From: Burkholderiaceae bacterium
GTDB taxonomy: Bacteria; Pseudomonadota; Gammaproteobacteria; Burkholderiales; Burkholderiaceae
Reading direction: 5' to 3'
DNA: 6,845 nt
NCBI GenBank assembly: GCA_017998575.1
Contig: JAGOCV010000221.1
Span: 1-6,845, forward strand
The notes below the pieces were generated by a model. The model was not told the DNA's origin, made no database searches, and saw only the letters and a program-made list of their open reading frames with translations. How positions within the stretch are numbered: the first letter of the stretch is position 1; each line of letters begins with the position of its first letter. The position numbers and the translations under genes were made by a program. Positions 1-5,280 of this stretch are shown here, one piece after another.

Positions 1-77
1 ATGCCAACGTGCGCAACGTGAAGGCATTCTTCGCCACACGCCGCGCCAAGTTCGCGCCCCGCGTGGTGCTGCGCTGA
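1..77 (+). CDS. C-terminal 24 codons of an unidentified gene (partial, 5' end outside window)
   Basis: An open frame enters from the left edge (first complete codon at position 3) and ends at a TGA at 75-77. The visible tail ends FAPRVVLR and is basic, with several Arg and Lys residues. Nearly every codon ends in G or C (only GCA and ACA do not), which matches the coding bias of the other genes and supports real coding. The gene converges on glmU, with only 11 bases between the two stop codons. I do not recognise the protein from so short a tail, and no function is proposed. Confidence 0.55.
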   Translation, partial: ANVRNVKAFFATRRAKFAPRVVLR

Positions 78-92
78 GGCGCGGGGCCTCAG
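74..92. terminator. Symmetric hairpin between convergent genes, containing both stop codons
   Basis: The arms CTGAGGC (74-80) and GCCTCAG (86-92) are perfectly complementary, with a 5-base loop GCGGG. The plus-strand gene's TGA (75-77) lies in the left arm and the glmU TGA (89-91 on the complement) lies in the right arm. There is no long U tract on either side; the plus-strand transcript continues with a weakly T-rich CCCTTGTTCTG. It could act as a bidirectional terminator or 3'-end stabiliser. That role is inferred from structure and position only. Confidence 0.45.
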
Positions 93-1486
93 CCCTTGTT
101 CTGCTTCTGCGGCCGCTGCCAGTTGGCGATGCTGACCTGCTTGCCGCGCGCCACGCTCAGCGCGCCCGGCGGCGTGCTCTTGGTGATGGTGGAACCGCCG
201 CCCACGGTGCCGCCCGCGCCCAGGGTGACCGGCGCCACCAGCACGCAGTTGCTGCCCACATGCACGTCGGCCTCGATCACGGTGCGGTGCTTGTTGGCGC
301 CGTCGTAGTTGGCGGTGATGCTGCCGGCGCCATAGTTCACGCGCTCGCCCACCGTGGCGTCGCCCAGGTAGGCCAGATGGTTGGCCTTGGCACCGGCGGC
401 CAGCGTGGAATTCTTCACCTCGACGAAGTTGCCGATGTGCACCTCGGCCCCCAGCTGCGCACCGGGCCGCAGCCGGGCGAACGGGCCCACCAGGGCGCCC
501 GCGCCCACGGTGGCGCCCGCCTTCTCGCCGTCGATGTGGGTGAACGGGTGGATCACCGCACCGGCCTCGATGCGCGCGTTGGCGATCACGCAGTGCGCGC
601 CGATGCGCACGCCCTCGCCCAGCGACACGCGGCCCTCGAACACGCAGCCGACGTCGATCTCGACATCGGCGCCGCAGTCCAGCGACCCGCGCACGTCCAG
701 CCGCGCGGGGTCGGCCAGACGCACCCCCTGCTCCATCAGCGCATGCGCTTGGCGCAGTTGCAGCGCGCGCTCCAGCGCGGCCAGTTGCACGGGGCTGTTG
801 ACGCCTTCGACCTCGAGCCGGTCGGACGTCTTGAGCGCCACCACGGGCAAGCCATCGGCCCGGGCGAGCCTGACCACGTCGGTGAGGTAGTACTCGCCCT
901 GGGCATTGCGGTTGTCCAGCCGCGCCAGCCAGCCCTTGAGCAGGCGCGTGGGTGCAGCCATCACGCCGGTGTAGATCTCGCGGATGGCGCGCTGCGCCTC
1001 ATCCGCGTCCTTGTGCTCGACGATGGCCTGCACGGCATCGCCATCGCGGACGATGCGGCCGTAGCCCGCGGGATCCGGCATGTCCACCGTGAGCAGGGCC
1101 AGACGGGCGCCTCCGCATTCGGCCAGCAAGGCGCGCAACGTGGCTTCGCTGATGAGCGGCACGTCGCCGTTGAGCACCAGCGTGATGCCGTCGTCTGCAA
1201 GCAGAGGTTGCGCCTGTTGCACCGCGTGTCCGGTGCCCAATTGCGGCTCTTGCCGGGCATAGGCTAGGGCCTGGTTCGCGGCAGTGCGGGTGCCCAGGTG
1301 GGCCTCGACCTGGTCGGCGCCGTGGCCGGTCACCAGCACGACGCCGCGAACTTCCAGGCGGCTGACGGTGTCCACCACATGGCTGACCAGCGCCCGGCCC
1401 GCGAGCCGGTGCAGCACCTTGGGTCTGCTGCTTTTCATCCGCGTGCCCTTGCCCGCGGCCATGATGACGACGTCGATTGCTGCCAT
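89..1486 (-). CDS. glmU: Bifunctional UDP-N-acetylglucosamine pyrophosphorylase / glucosamine-1-phosphate N-acetyltransferase
   Basis: GlmU makes UDP-GlcNAc in the cytoplasm for peptidoglycan and lipopolysaccharide. The C-terminal domain acetylates glucosamine-1-phosphate with acetyl-CoA, and the N-terminal domain couples the product to UTP. The 465-residue product (E. coli has 456) shows the nucleotidyltransferase signature AAGKGTRMKSSRPKV at about 10-24, with the conserved Lys at 23. It also has NGDVPL with the metal Asp at 108, GTGHAVQ at 84-90, and GVNSPVQL with the metal Asn at 230. After about residue 265 come hexapeptide repeats of a left-handed beta helix, then NHLAYLGD with catalytic His370 and Tyr373, and NYGAGSITANYDG at 384-396. 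All key residues appear intact. I chose the start at 1486 because MAAIDVVIMAAGKGT matches the usual N-terminus and is preceded by AGGAAAG eight bases upstream. The frame stays open 37 codons further upstream, but those residues look non-family. Its start overlaps the divergent lipoprotein gene, so its promoter must lie within that gene's 5' coding region. Confidence 0.97.
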   Translation of the reverse strand: MAAIDVVIMAAGKGTRMKSSRPKVLHRLAGRALVSHVVDTVSRLEVRGVVLVTGHGADQVEAHLGTRTAANQALAYARQEPQLGTGHAVQQAQPLLADDGITLVLNGDVPLISEATLRALLAECGGARLALLTVDMPDPAGYGRIVRDGDAVQAIVEHKDADEAQRAIREIYTGVMAAPTRLLKGWLARLDNRNAQGEYYLTDVVRLARADGLPVVALKTSDRLEVEGVNSPVQLAALERALQLRQAHALMEQGVRLADPARLDVRGSLDCGADVEIDVGCVFEGRVSLGEGVRIGAHCVIANARIEAGAVIHPFTHIDGEKAGATVGAGALVGPFARLRPGAQLGAEVHIGNFVEVKNSTLAAGAKANHLAYLGDATVGERVNYGAGSITANYDGANKHRTVIEADVHVGSNCVLVAPVTLGAGGTVGGGSTITKSTPPGALSVARGKQVSIANWQRPQKQNKG

Positions 1487-2387
1487 GACTGTTGCTTTCC
1501 TGACCGGGACGCCCGCTGCGGCCCCTTCTGTCCGCCGGATTATCGGTGCCGCACTGCTCGGCCTGTCGCTGCTGGCCGCGGGTTGCAGCGCGATCAAGCT
1601 GGCTTATGAAGGCCTGCCCAACCTCAGCTATTACTGGGTCGACGGCTACGTAGACCTCGACGACGCCCAGGCGCCGCAGGTGCGCGAGGCGCTGGCCGGC
1701 CTGCACCAGTGGCACCGGCGCAACGAGCTGCCGCTGTACGCCGGCCTGCTGGAACGCGCGGCCCAGCTGGCCCCCGGCGAGGTCACCGCGCCCCAGGCCT
1801 GCGCCATCTTCGACGACATGCGCGAGCGCTTCGTCACGCTGCTGGGCCAGGCCGAGCCCGCCGTCTCTGCTCTGGCCGTGCGGCTGTCGCCGGCACAGTT
1901 GCGTCAGCTGGAGAAGAAGTACGCGAAGAACAACCGCGACTACCGCGAAGAGTGGATAGACGTCACGCCCGAGAAGCGTCGTGAGCGGCGCTACGAGTCC
2001 ATCCTCAAGCGCAGCGAGGATTTCTACGGCCGGCTCACCCGCGAACAGCGCCAGATGGTGCGCGCCCAGGTCGATGCGTCCATCTTCGATCCCTCGCTCA
2101 TGCTGGCCGAACGCATGCGCCGCCAGGACGACGCCTTGCGCACGCTGCGTCAGTTGCAGGCCGGCGGTGCAGACGCCACGGCCGCGCGCCCGCAGGTGCA
2201 TGCCTGGCTGGAACGGGGGCTGCGATCGCCCGATGCGGCGTACCGCGACTACGAGCAGCGCCTTCGCACCGAGAGCTGCCGCATCTTTGCGCAGGCACAC
2301 GCCACGACCACGCCGGAGCAGCGCGAAAAGGCGCGCCAGCGCCTCATGGCGTATCAGGCCGACGTGCGCCAGCTGGCCTCGCGCTGA
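1485..2387 (+). CDS. Putative outer-membrane lipoprotein of the DUF6279 type
   Basis: This 300-residue protein has a lipoprotein signal: a basic RR pair at 17-18, a hydrophobic stretch of about 15 residues, and a lipobox LAAGC with the lipidated Cys at 34. Mature +2 is Ser, which favours sorting to the outer membrane by the E. coli Lol rule. The mature part starts with an aromatic YYWVDGY segment at about 49-55. It continues as a charged, largely helical protein with basic patches (EKKYAKNN, EKRRERRY) and ends QLASR. This arrangement resembles proteobacterial lipoproteins annotated DUF6279, whose function is unknown; the family assignment is from memory. The start is not firm. ATG at 1485 gives a rather long n-region, ATGs at 1461 and 1464 are also in frame, and none has a clear Shine-Dalgarno. 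No in-frame ATG lies between 1485 and the lipobox, so overlap with the glmU start codon is hard to avoid. The gene ends in convergence with the FMN-binding stress protein gene. Confidence 0.82.
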   Translation: MTVAFLTGTPAAAPSVRRIIGAALLGLSLLAAGCSAIKLAYEGLPNLSYYWVDGYVDLDDAQAPQVREALAGLHQWHRRNELPLYAGLLERAAQLAPGEVTAPQACAIFDDMRERFVTLLGQAEPAVSALAVRLSPAQLRQLEKKYAKNNRDYREEWIDVTPEKRRERRYESILKRSEDFYGRLTREQRQMVRAQVDASIFDPSLMLAERMRRQDDALRTLRQLQAGGADATAARPQVHAWLERGLRSPDAAYRDYEQRLRTESCRIFAQAHATTTPEQREKARQRLMAYQADVRQLASR

Positions 2388-2413
2388 AAAAAGGAAGAGC
2401 CCGCGCCGCGGGT
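2387..2413 (-). terminator. Rho-independent terminator for the minus-strand FMN-protein gene
   Basis: Read on the minus strand, the stem CCCGC / GCGGG (2412-2408 with 2404-2400, 3-base loop) is followed by CTCTTCC and then six T residues (complement of the A run at 2387-2392). It lies just past the TAG stop of the FMN-binding protein gene at 2428. The T tract overlaps the stop codon of the convergent lipoprotein gene. The stem is short but pure G:C. On the plus strand no T run follows the stem, so it probably works in one direction. Confidence 0.6.
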
Positions 2414-2427
2414 GGAAGACAGCACGC

Positions 2428-2943
2428 CTACACGACGGCCGACGGGAACCTGGGATTCGTCACCTTGCCGGTGTCGCCCAGGCCCGCAGGCGCCCCGCTC
2501 GCCACCGACGCTGCCAGCCGAGCCATGCGCACCATCTTGCTGGAGCTGGCGTCCCAGAACTCGGCGTCGTCCACATCCACGCGCAGCAGCGTGAGCAACG
2601 GATCGTCCTTGCCCTCCGGGAACCAGGGGCGCGCCAGCGCCGTCCACAGACGGTCGATCCGCTCGCGGTGATCCACCAGGGCGGCGCGGCCCGACACCGA
2701 GACGTACGCAGCGCGATCAGGCTGCGCGAAGGCGAGATTGACGCGGCCTTCAGCGTCCAGATGCGCCGTGCTGGAGCGGATGAAGAACCACAGCGCGCCA
2801 TCCTCATCCATGGCCAGCGGCATCATGGGCCGGCTCGTGAGCGCGCCGCCTTCGTCGGCCCAGGTCAACATGGCCACACCGATCTCGTCGATGAGCTGGG
2901 CCACCCTCTCCATGCCTTCTGTGTTCTGCGGACTGCGTTGCAT
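2428..2943 (-). CDS. Pyridoxamine 5'-phosphate oxidase-like FMN-binding protein (general stress protein 26 type)
   Basis: A 171-residue cytoplasmic protein with the features of the FMN-binding split-barrel fold of PNPOx-like general stress proteins. An N-terminal helix (about 9-20) is followed by strands VAMLTWAD and ALTSRPMM. Next come LWFFIRSSTAH (51-61) and VNLAFAQPDRAAYVSVSG (68-85), the usual central pattern. Then comes the family's acidic-aromatic stretch RPWFPEGKDDPLLTLLRVD (105-123) and DAEFWDA (126-132). Length and order match the family, where members bind FMN or FAD and are linked to stress responses. Substrate and reaction are not known, and true PNP oxidase activity in B6 synthesis is unlikely because these short forms lack the full-length enzyme's C-terminal region. 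The ATG at 2943 has only a weak GGGA upstream. A second ATG ten codons in is possible but has its purine stretch too close. It lies 39 bases downstream of the small ORF on the same strand, so the two may be co-transcribed. Confidence 0.85.
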   Translation of the reverse strand: MQRSPQNTEGMERVAQLIDEIGVAMLTWADEGGALTSRPMMPLAMDEDGALWFFIRSSTAHLDAEGRVNLAFAQPDRAAYVSVSGRAALVDHRERIDRLWTALARPWFPEGKDDPLLTLLRVDVDDAEFWDASSSKMVRMARLAASVASGAPAGLGDTGKVTNPRFPSAVV

Positions 2944-2982
2944 TGCGTCTATCCCAAAACGGATGCTGCGGTGCGCCGGCGC

Positions 2983-3183
2983 TCAGGCTGCCTGCGCAGC
3001 GCCGCCCGAGGGCACCAGGCGCAGCATGCGGTGCGCCGGGGTGCCCGCGCCCACCTGAGGCGGTACGGCCGCGACCGGCAGCAGGTTGTAAGCGGCGGCG
3101 CCGCTGCTCTGTTGTTGCTGGCGGTCGGCCAGCCTGCGCGGCTGCTGCTGCGCAGTGGTGTTGGCGTAACTGTGTTGTCTCAT
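2983..3183 (-). CDS. Probable small hypothetical protein, 66 residues
   Basis: An ATG at 3183 is preceded by GGAAG five bases upstream and opens a 66-codon frame ending in TGA. Codons ending in G or C dominate, as in the neighbours, which supports translation. The product begins MRQHSYANTTAQQQPRR, has two glutamine runs (QQQ and QQQQ), then an Ala/Pro/Val-rich middle, and ends HRMLRLVPSGGAAQAA. It has no signal peptide, membrane segment, cysteine or recognised domain, and looks low-complexity or disordered with a short amphipathic patch near the end. It could be the first gene of a two-gene unit with the FMN-binding protein 39 bases downstream. I do not recognise the family. The main alternative is a chance open frame in GC-rich DNA, since the same frame is also open upstream inside the regulator gene. 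Confidence 0.5.
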   Translation of the reverse strand: MRQHSYANTTAQQQPRRLADRQQQQSSGAAAYNLLPVAAVPPQVGAGTPAHRMLRLVPSGGAAQAA

Positions 3184-3350
3184 TGGGGCTTCCGCAAACG
3201 GCACGCCGAGCCTGAGCCGGCGATGAGACAAGCGTATGAAAAGGTCGCGCCCGGCCGGGTCGTCGGCCATGCGATTCGCGTGTCGGCGGCGTCCGACACG
3301 CCAGCGGCCCGGGTGTATGTATCGGCCCCCCGACGCGACGCGCGTGGCGC
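3184..3350. other. Non-coding gap between the Crp/Fnr regulator gene and the small ORF
   Basis: These 167 bases hold no convincing coding frame. They contain the 9-bp inverted repeat at 3278-3301, a 10-bp palindrome CCCGGCCGGG at 3250-3259, and the only AT-richer patch (around 3228-3245) of the gap. A promoter for the small ORF and FMN-protein gene would be expected here on the minus strand, but I found no good -35/-10 pair. No TTGAT-N4-ATCAA FNR box is visible. Confidence 0.5.
3278..3301 (-). terminator. 9-bp perfect inverted repeat downstream of the Crp/Fnr gene
   Basis: The arms GCGTGTCGG (3278-3286) and CCGACACGC (3293-3301) pair perfectly around a 6-base loop CGGCGT. It starts about 50 bases past the TGA of the regulator gene. 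On the minus strand it is followed by GAATCGCATGG with no T tract, so it is not a classic intrinsic terminator. A U-less terminator, 3' stabiliser or protein-binding site are all possible. The structure is seen; the function is inferred. Confidence 0.4.
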
Positions 3351-4148
3351 TCAGATGAGCGGCTGGCGTCGCATGGGGCGATCCACCCAGTCGGCGATAC
3401 GGGCGATGGCGTGCGGATCTTCCAGCGTCAGGTAGCCGCCTTCGATCGAATGCAGGCCCAGCCGCTGCAACTGGCGCAGTGTCTTGTTGGTGTGCACCAG
3501 CGACAGGCCCAGCGCGTCGGCGATGTGCTGCTGGGTCAACGGAAATTCGGTGCGCCCTTGCGTCACCAGGCCCACGCGTTCGGCGCGCCGGTACAGGTGC
3601 ACCAGCAGCATGGCCACCCGCTCGGCGGCGGTGCGGCGGCCGGCCGTGAGCAGGTTCTCGTCGACCAGATGCTCTTCGCGGGCCGCCAGCCAGGTGATCT
3701 GGTAGCCCAGCTCGGGCTTCTGGCGGAACAGCTCCCACAGCCCATCGCGCGGAAACTCGCACAGGCCCACGTCGGTCAGCGCCTCGACGCCGTGGGTGGA
3801 CTGATCGACGAATTCCTCCTGCAGGCCGATCAGGTCGCCCGGCAGCAGGAAGTTGAGGATCTGTCGGCGTCCATCCGACAGCGTCTTGTAGCGGAAGGCC
3901 CAGCCCGAATACAGCGTGTACAGGCGGGTGCCCACGCGGAATTCCGGCACGATCGACGAGCCCGCAGGCTGGATCGACAACCCCGTGCGGAACGCCTCGA
4001 TGAACAGCAGATCGTCATGCGAGACCGGCGTGAACGCCGCTGTACATCGCAGCCTGCATTCGGTGCAGCGTGCTGGGGGCGTACTGCCCGCCGGCGGTGG
4101 CGCGGCGGCGGCAGCCTGGAGATTGGCGGACACGTGGGGCTGGGTCAC
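3351..4148 (-). CDS. Crp/Fnr-family transcriptional regulator with N-terminal cysteine cluster
   Basis: A 265-residue cytoplasmic DNA-binding regulator. The N-terminal 27 residues are Ala/Pro-rich, followed by a cysteine cluster at 28, 31 and 35 (CTECRLRC) in the place of the FNR iron-sulfur cysteines. The cyclic-nucleotide-binding-like beta roll runs from about 45 to 135 (including LPGDLIGLQEEF), with Cys130 in GLCEFPRDGL aligning with E. coli FNR Cys122. The long dimer helix (about 137-165) leads to a Crp-type helix-turn-helix at 204-233 (LTQQHIADALGLSLVHTNKT). These cysteines suggest an oxygen- or NO-sensing cluster, but the spacing is C-x2-C-x3-C, not the C-x2-C-x5-C of E. coli FNR. The recognition helix has Val218, Asn221 and Lys222 where FNR has Glu, Ser and Arg, so its target is probably not the FNR box. 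The start is GTG at 4148: a stop lies in frame four codons upstream and no ATG is available. The Shine-Dalgarno is poor. A perfect palindrome 24-39 bases upstream suggests autoregulation. It could instead be a cluster-less regulator. Confidence 0.9.
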   Translation of the reverse strand: MTQPHVSANLQAAAAAPPPAGSTPPARCTECRLRCTAAFTPVSHDDLLFIEAFRTGLSIQPAGSSIVPEFRVGTRLYTLYSGWAFRYKTLSDGRRQILNFLLPGDLIGLQEEFVDQSTHGVEALTDVGLCEFPRDGLWELFRQKPELGYQITWLAAREEHLVDENLLTAGRRTAAERVAMLLVHLYRRAERVGLVTQGRTEFPLTQQHIADALGLSLVHTNKTLRQLQRLGLHSIEGGYLTLEDPHAIARIADWVDRPMRRQPLI

Positions 4149-4171
4149 GCCTGCAGTCTACGAGGGAGCGC

Positions 4172-4187
4172 CATGTCTTTTGACATG
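4172..4187. promoter_or_regulatory. Perfect palindrome CATGTC-TTTT-GACATG, candidate Crp/Fnr-type operator
   Basis: Two perfect 6-bp arms separated by four bases lie 23 bases upstream of the GTG start of the Crp/Fnr gene. A dyad of two half-sites around a 4-base centre has the geometry of Crp/Fnr-family sites (FNR TTGAT-N4-ATCAA; CRP TGTGA-N6-TCACA). The half-site ATGTC differs from both, which fits the altered recognition helix of the adjacent protein. It is placed to overlap or follow the promoter, suggesting self-repression. The palindrome is seen; the binding protein is inferred. Confidence 0.5.
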
Positions 4188-4223
4188 AAACACTTCCCGC
4201 GCTGATGTAGGACACAACCGCAT

Positions 4224-4239
4224 GCCGGCGCTGCCCGGC
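4224..4239 (-). terminator. Weak hairpin just past the metallo-hydrolase stop codon
   Basis: The arms GCCGG (4224-4228) and CCGGC (4235-4239) flank a 6-base loop immediately after the TGA of the metallo-hydrolase gene. No T tract follows on the minus strand. It may slow or stop transcription before the regulator's own promoter region, but a 5-bp stem in GC-rich DNA can easily occur by chance. Confidence 0.25.
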
Positions 4240-5229
4240 TCACGCCTGCAGGGCGGCCCACATCTCCTTGTCGCGCTCGGCCGTCCAGATGCGCGGATTC
4301 TTGATGCCGCGTGCCTCGTCGTAGGCGCGGCTCACGTCGAACGGCAGGCAGTGCTCATAGATGAAAACGTGGCCGAAGACCGGGTCCATCTTCTCGCGCG
4401 TGAGCGCCATCGCGCCCTTGAGGTCGAGGTCGCGGGCGGCGGCTTCGCGCGCGCAGCCATACAGCGTCTCGACCCAGCGGCGCGTGTAGTCGAGCGCCTT
4501 GTTCACGTCGGCGCGGCCCTTCATCGCCTCGCCCCGGCCGGGCACGATGGCCTCGGCGCCCAGCGCGCGCAGGGCTTCCAGCGTGGCGGGCCACTCTTCC
4601 AGTTGGGCGTCGCCGGTGTAGACGCCTGCCTCGTACTCGACCAGGTCGCCCGAGAACAGCACTTTCTCTTCTTCCACCCAGGCGATCGTGTCGCCGCGCG
4701 TGTGGCCGGGGCCCGGATGCCACACCTGCACCTTCACGCCCCCCAGGTCGAGCGTGAGCTTGCCCGGCACTTCGCCGCGAGTCGGGTTGCCGCCACCGAC
4801 CACCAGCGTGGGCCAGGTCAGGCCGGGCACCGATTCGGCGTTGCGGAACAGGCGCGGAAAGCGTTCCATCTCGCTTTGCATGTCTTCGGCACCGCGCTCC
4901 TGGATCAGCTCCAGCGTGCCCTGGCTGGCGATGATCTCGGTGGCGCCCTCGTCCCAGAAGGCGCTGGCGCCGAGCACGCGCACCGCGTGGTAGTGGGTGA
5001 GCAGCACGTACTTGATGGGCTTGTCGCTCACCTCGCGGATGCGCGCGATCAGGTCGCGCGCCATCGCGGGCGTGGCAGTGGCGTCGCTCACCATGATGTA
5101 GCGCTCGCCGATGATCACGCCGGAATTGGGATCACCCTCGGCGGTGTAGGCCCAGCAGTGGGGACTGAGCTGCTCGAACGTGATCTGCTTGTCGGCCAGG
5201 TCGGCCTGGCTGGCGAATGCCTTGGACAT
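4240..5229 (-). CDS. Metallo-beta-lactamase-fold hydrolase with altered zinc motif (SoxH-like)
   Basis: A 329-residue protein of the metallo-beta-lactamase fold. No signal peptide is visible, so it is probably cytoplasmic. It has an early CWAYTAEGDPNSGVIIGE segment, then YVLLTHYHAVRVLGASAF, where the usual HxHxDH is HYHAVR (His79 and His81 kept; Asp and next His replaced by Val83 and Arg84). Next come HPGPGHTRGDT with His176, LFSGDLVEY with Asp195, and IVPGRGEA, where Arg232 stands at the usual PGHG His. The first zinc site (two His of HxH plus the GPGHT His) and the bridging Asp are kept, and the other second-site ligands are lost. The C-terminal region (about 245-329) is well developed and ends with EHCLPFDVSRAYDEA and an acidic-aromatic tail. 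The overall pattern resembles SoxH-like proteins; substrate is unknown. The ATG at 5229 has an excellent AAGGAG five bases upstream, and the longer open frame overlapping the XRE gene is not used. It follows the XRE gene by 46 bases but seems to have its own promoter. Confidence 0.88.
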   Translation of the reverse strand: MSKAFASQADLADKQITFEQLSPHCWAYTAEGDPNSGVIIGERYIMVSDATATPAMARDLIARIREVSDKPIKYVLLTHYHAVRVLGASAFWDEGATEIIASQGTLELIQERGAEDMQSEMERFPRLFRNAESVPGLTWPTLVVGGGNPTRGEVPGKLTLDLGGVKVQVWHPGPGHTRGDTIAWVEEEKVLFSGDLVEYEAGVYTGDAQLEEWPATLEALRALGAEAIVPGRGEAMKGRADVNKALDYTRRWVETLYGCAREAAARDLDLKGAMALTREKMDPVFGHVFIYEHCLPFDVSRAYDEARGIKNPRIWTAERDKEMWAALQA

Positions 5230-5252
5230 CGTGTCTCCTTCGTGTGGAGATC

Positions 5253-5280
5253 GGATTTTAACTAAACGTAATTGATTACG
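5253..5280 (-). promoter_or_regulatory. Palindrome CGTAAT-TG-ATTACG with candidate promoter for the metallo-hydrolase gene
   Basis: A perfect 6-bp dyad with a 2-base centre (5267-5280) lies in a rare AT-rich patch and spans the TAA stop of the XRE gene. On the minus strand it is followed by a -10-like TAAAAT (5260-5255), then about 25 bases later the metallo-hydrolase ATG. No good -35 hexamer is present at the right spacing; the palindrome occupies roughly that position. This looks like a regulated promoter where a dimeric protein covers the -35 region. The binding protein is unknown; the XRE protein encoded next door is one candidate. Confidence 0.45.

Noticed and set aside
260..1267. Long plus-strand open frame (335 codons) opposite glmU
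   Set aside because: Antisense shadow of a well-conserved gene in GC-rich DNA. The product is rich in His, Arg and Gly with no recognisable domain.
1487..1597. Possible N-terminal extension of GlmU by 37 residues
   Set aside because: The extension has no family similarity, and the internal ATG at 1486 has a good AGGAAAG and matches the usual GlmU start.
999..2300. Long minus-strand open frame (433 codons) covering the lipoprotein gene and part of glmU
   Set aside because: It runs antisense to the lipoprotein and out of frame through glmU; composition is low-complexity, as expected of a shadow frame.
3097..3113. GC-rich inverted repeat AGCGGC-GGC-GCCGCT
   Set aside because: It falls inside the small ORF at Ala/Gly codons, and such GC dyads are expected in DNA of this composition.
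5225..5235. GACA-TCG-TGTC inverted repeat at the metallo-hydrolase start codon
   Set aside because: Only 4-bp arms, and they include the start codon and the edge of the Shine-Dalgarno region; easily chance.
4222..5265. Plus-strand open frame (347 codons) opposite the metallo-hydrolase
   Set aside because: The metallo-hydrolase on the other strand has clear family motifs and a strong ribosome binding site, so this frame is its antisense shadow.
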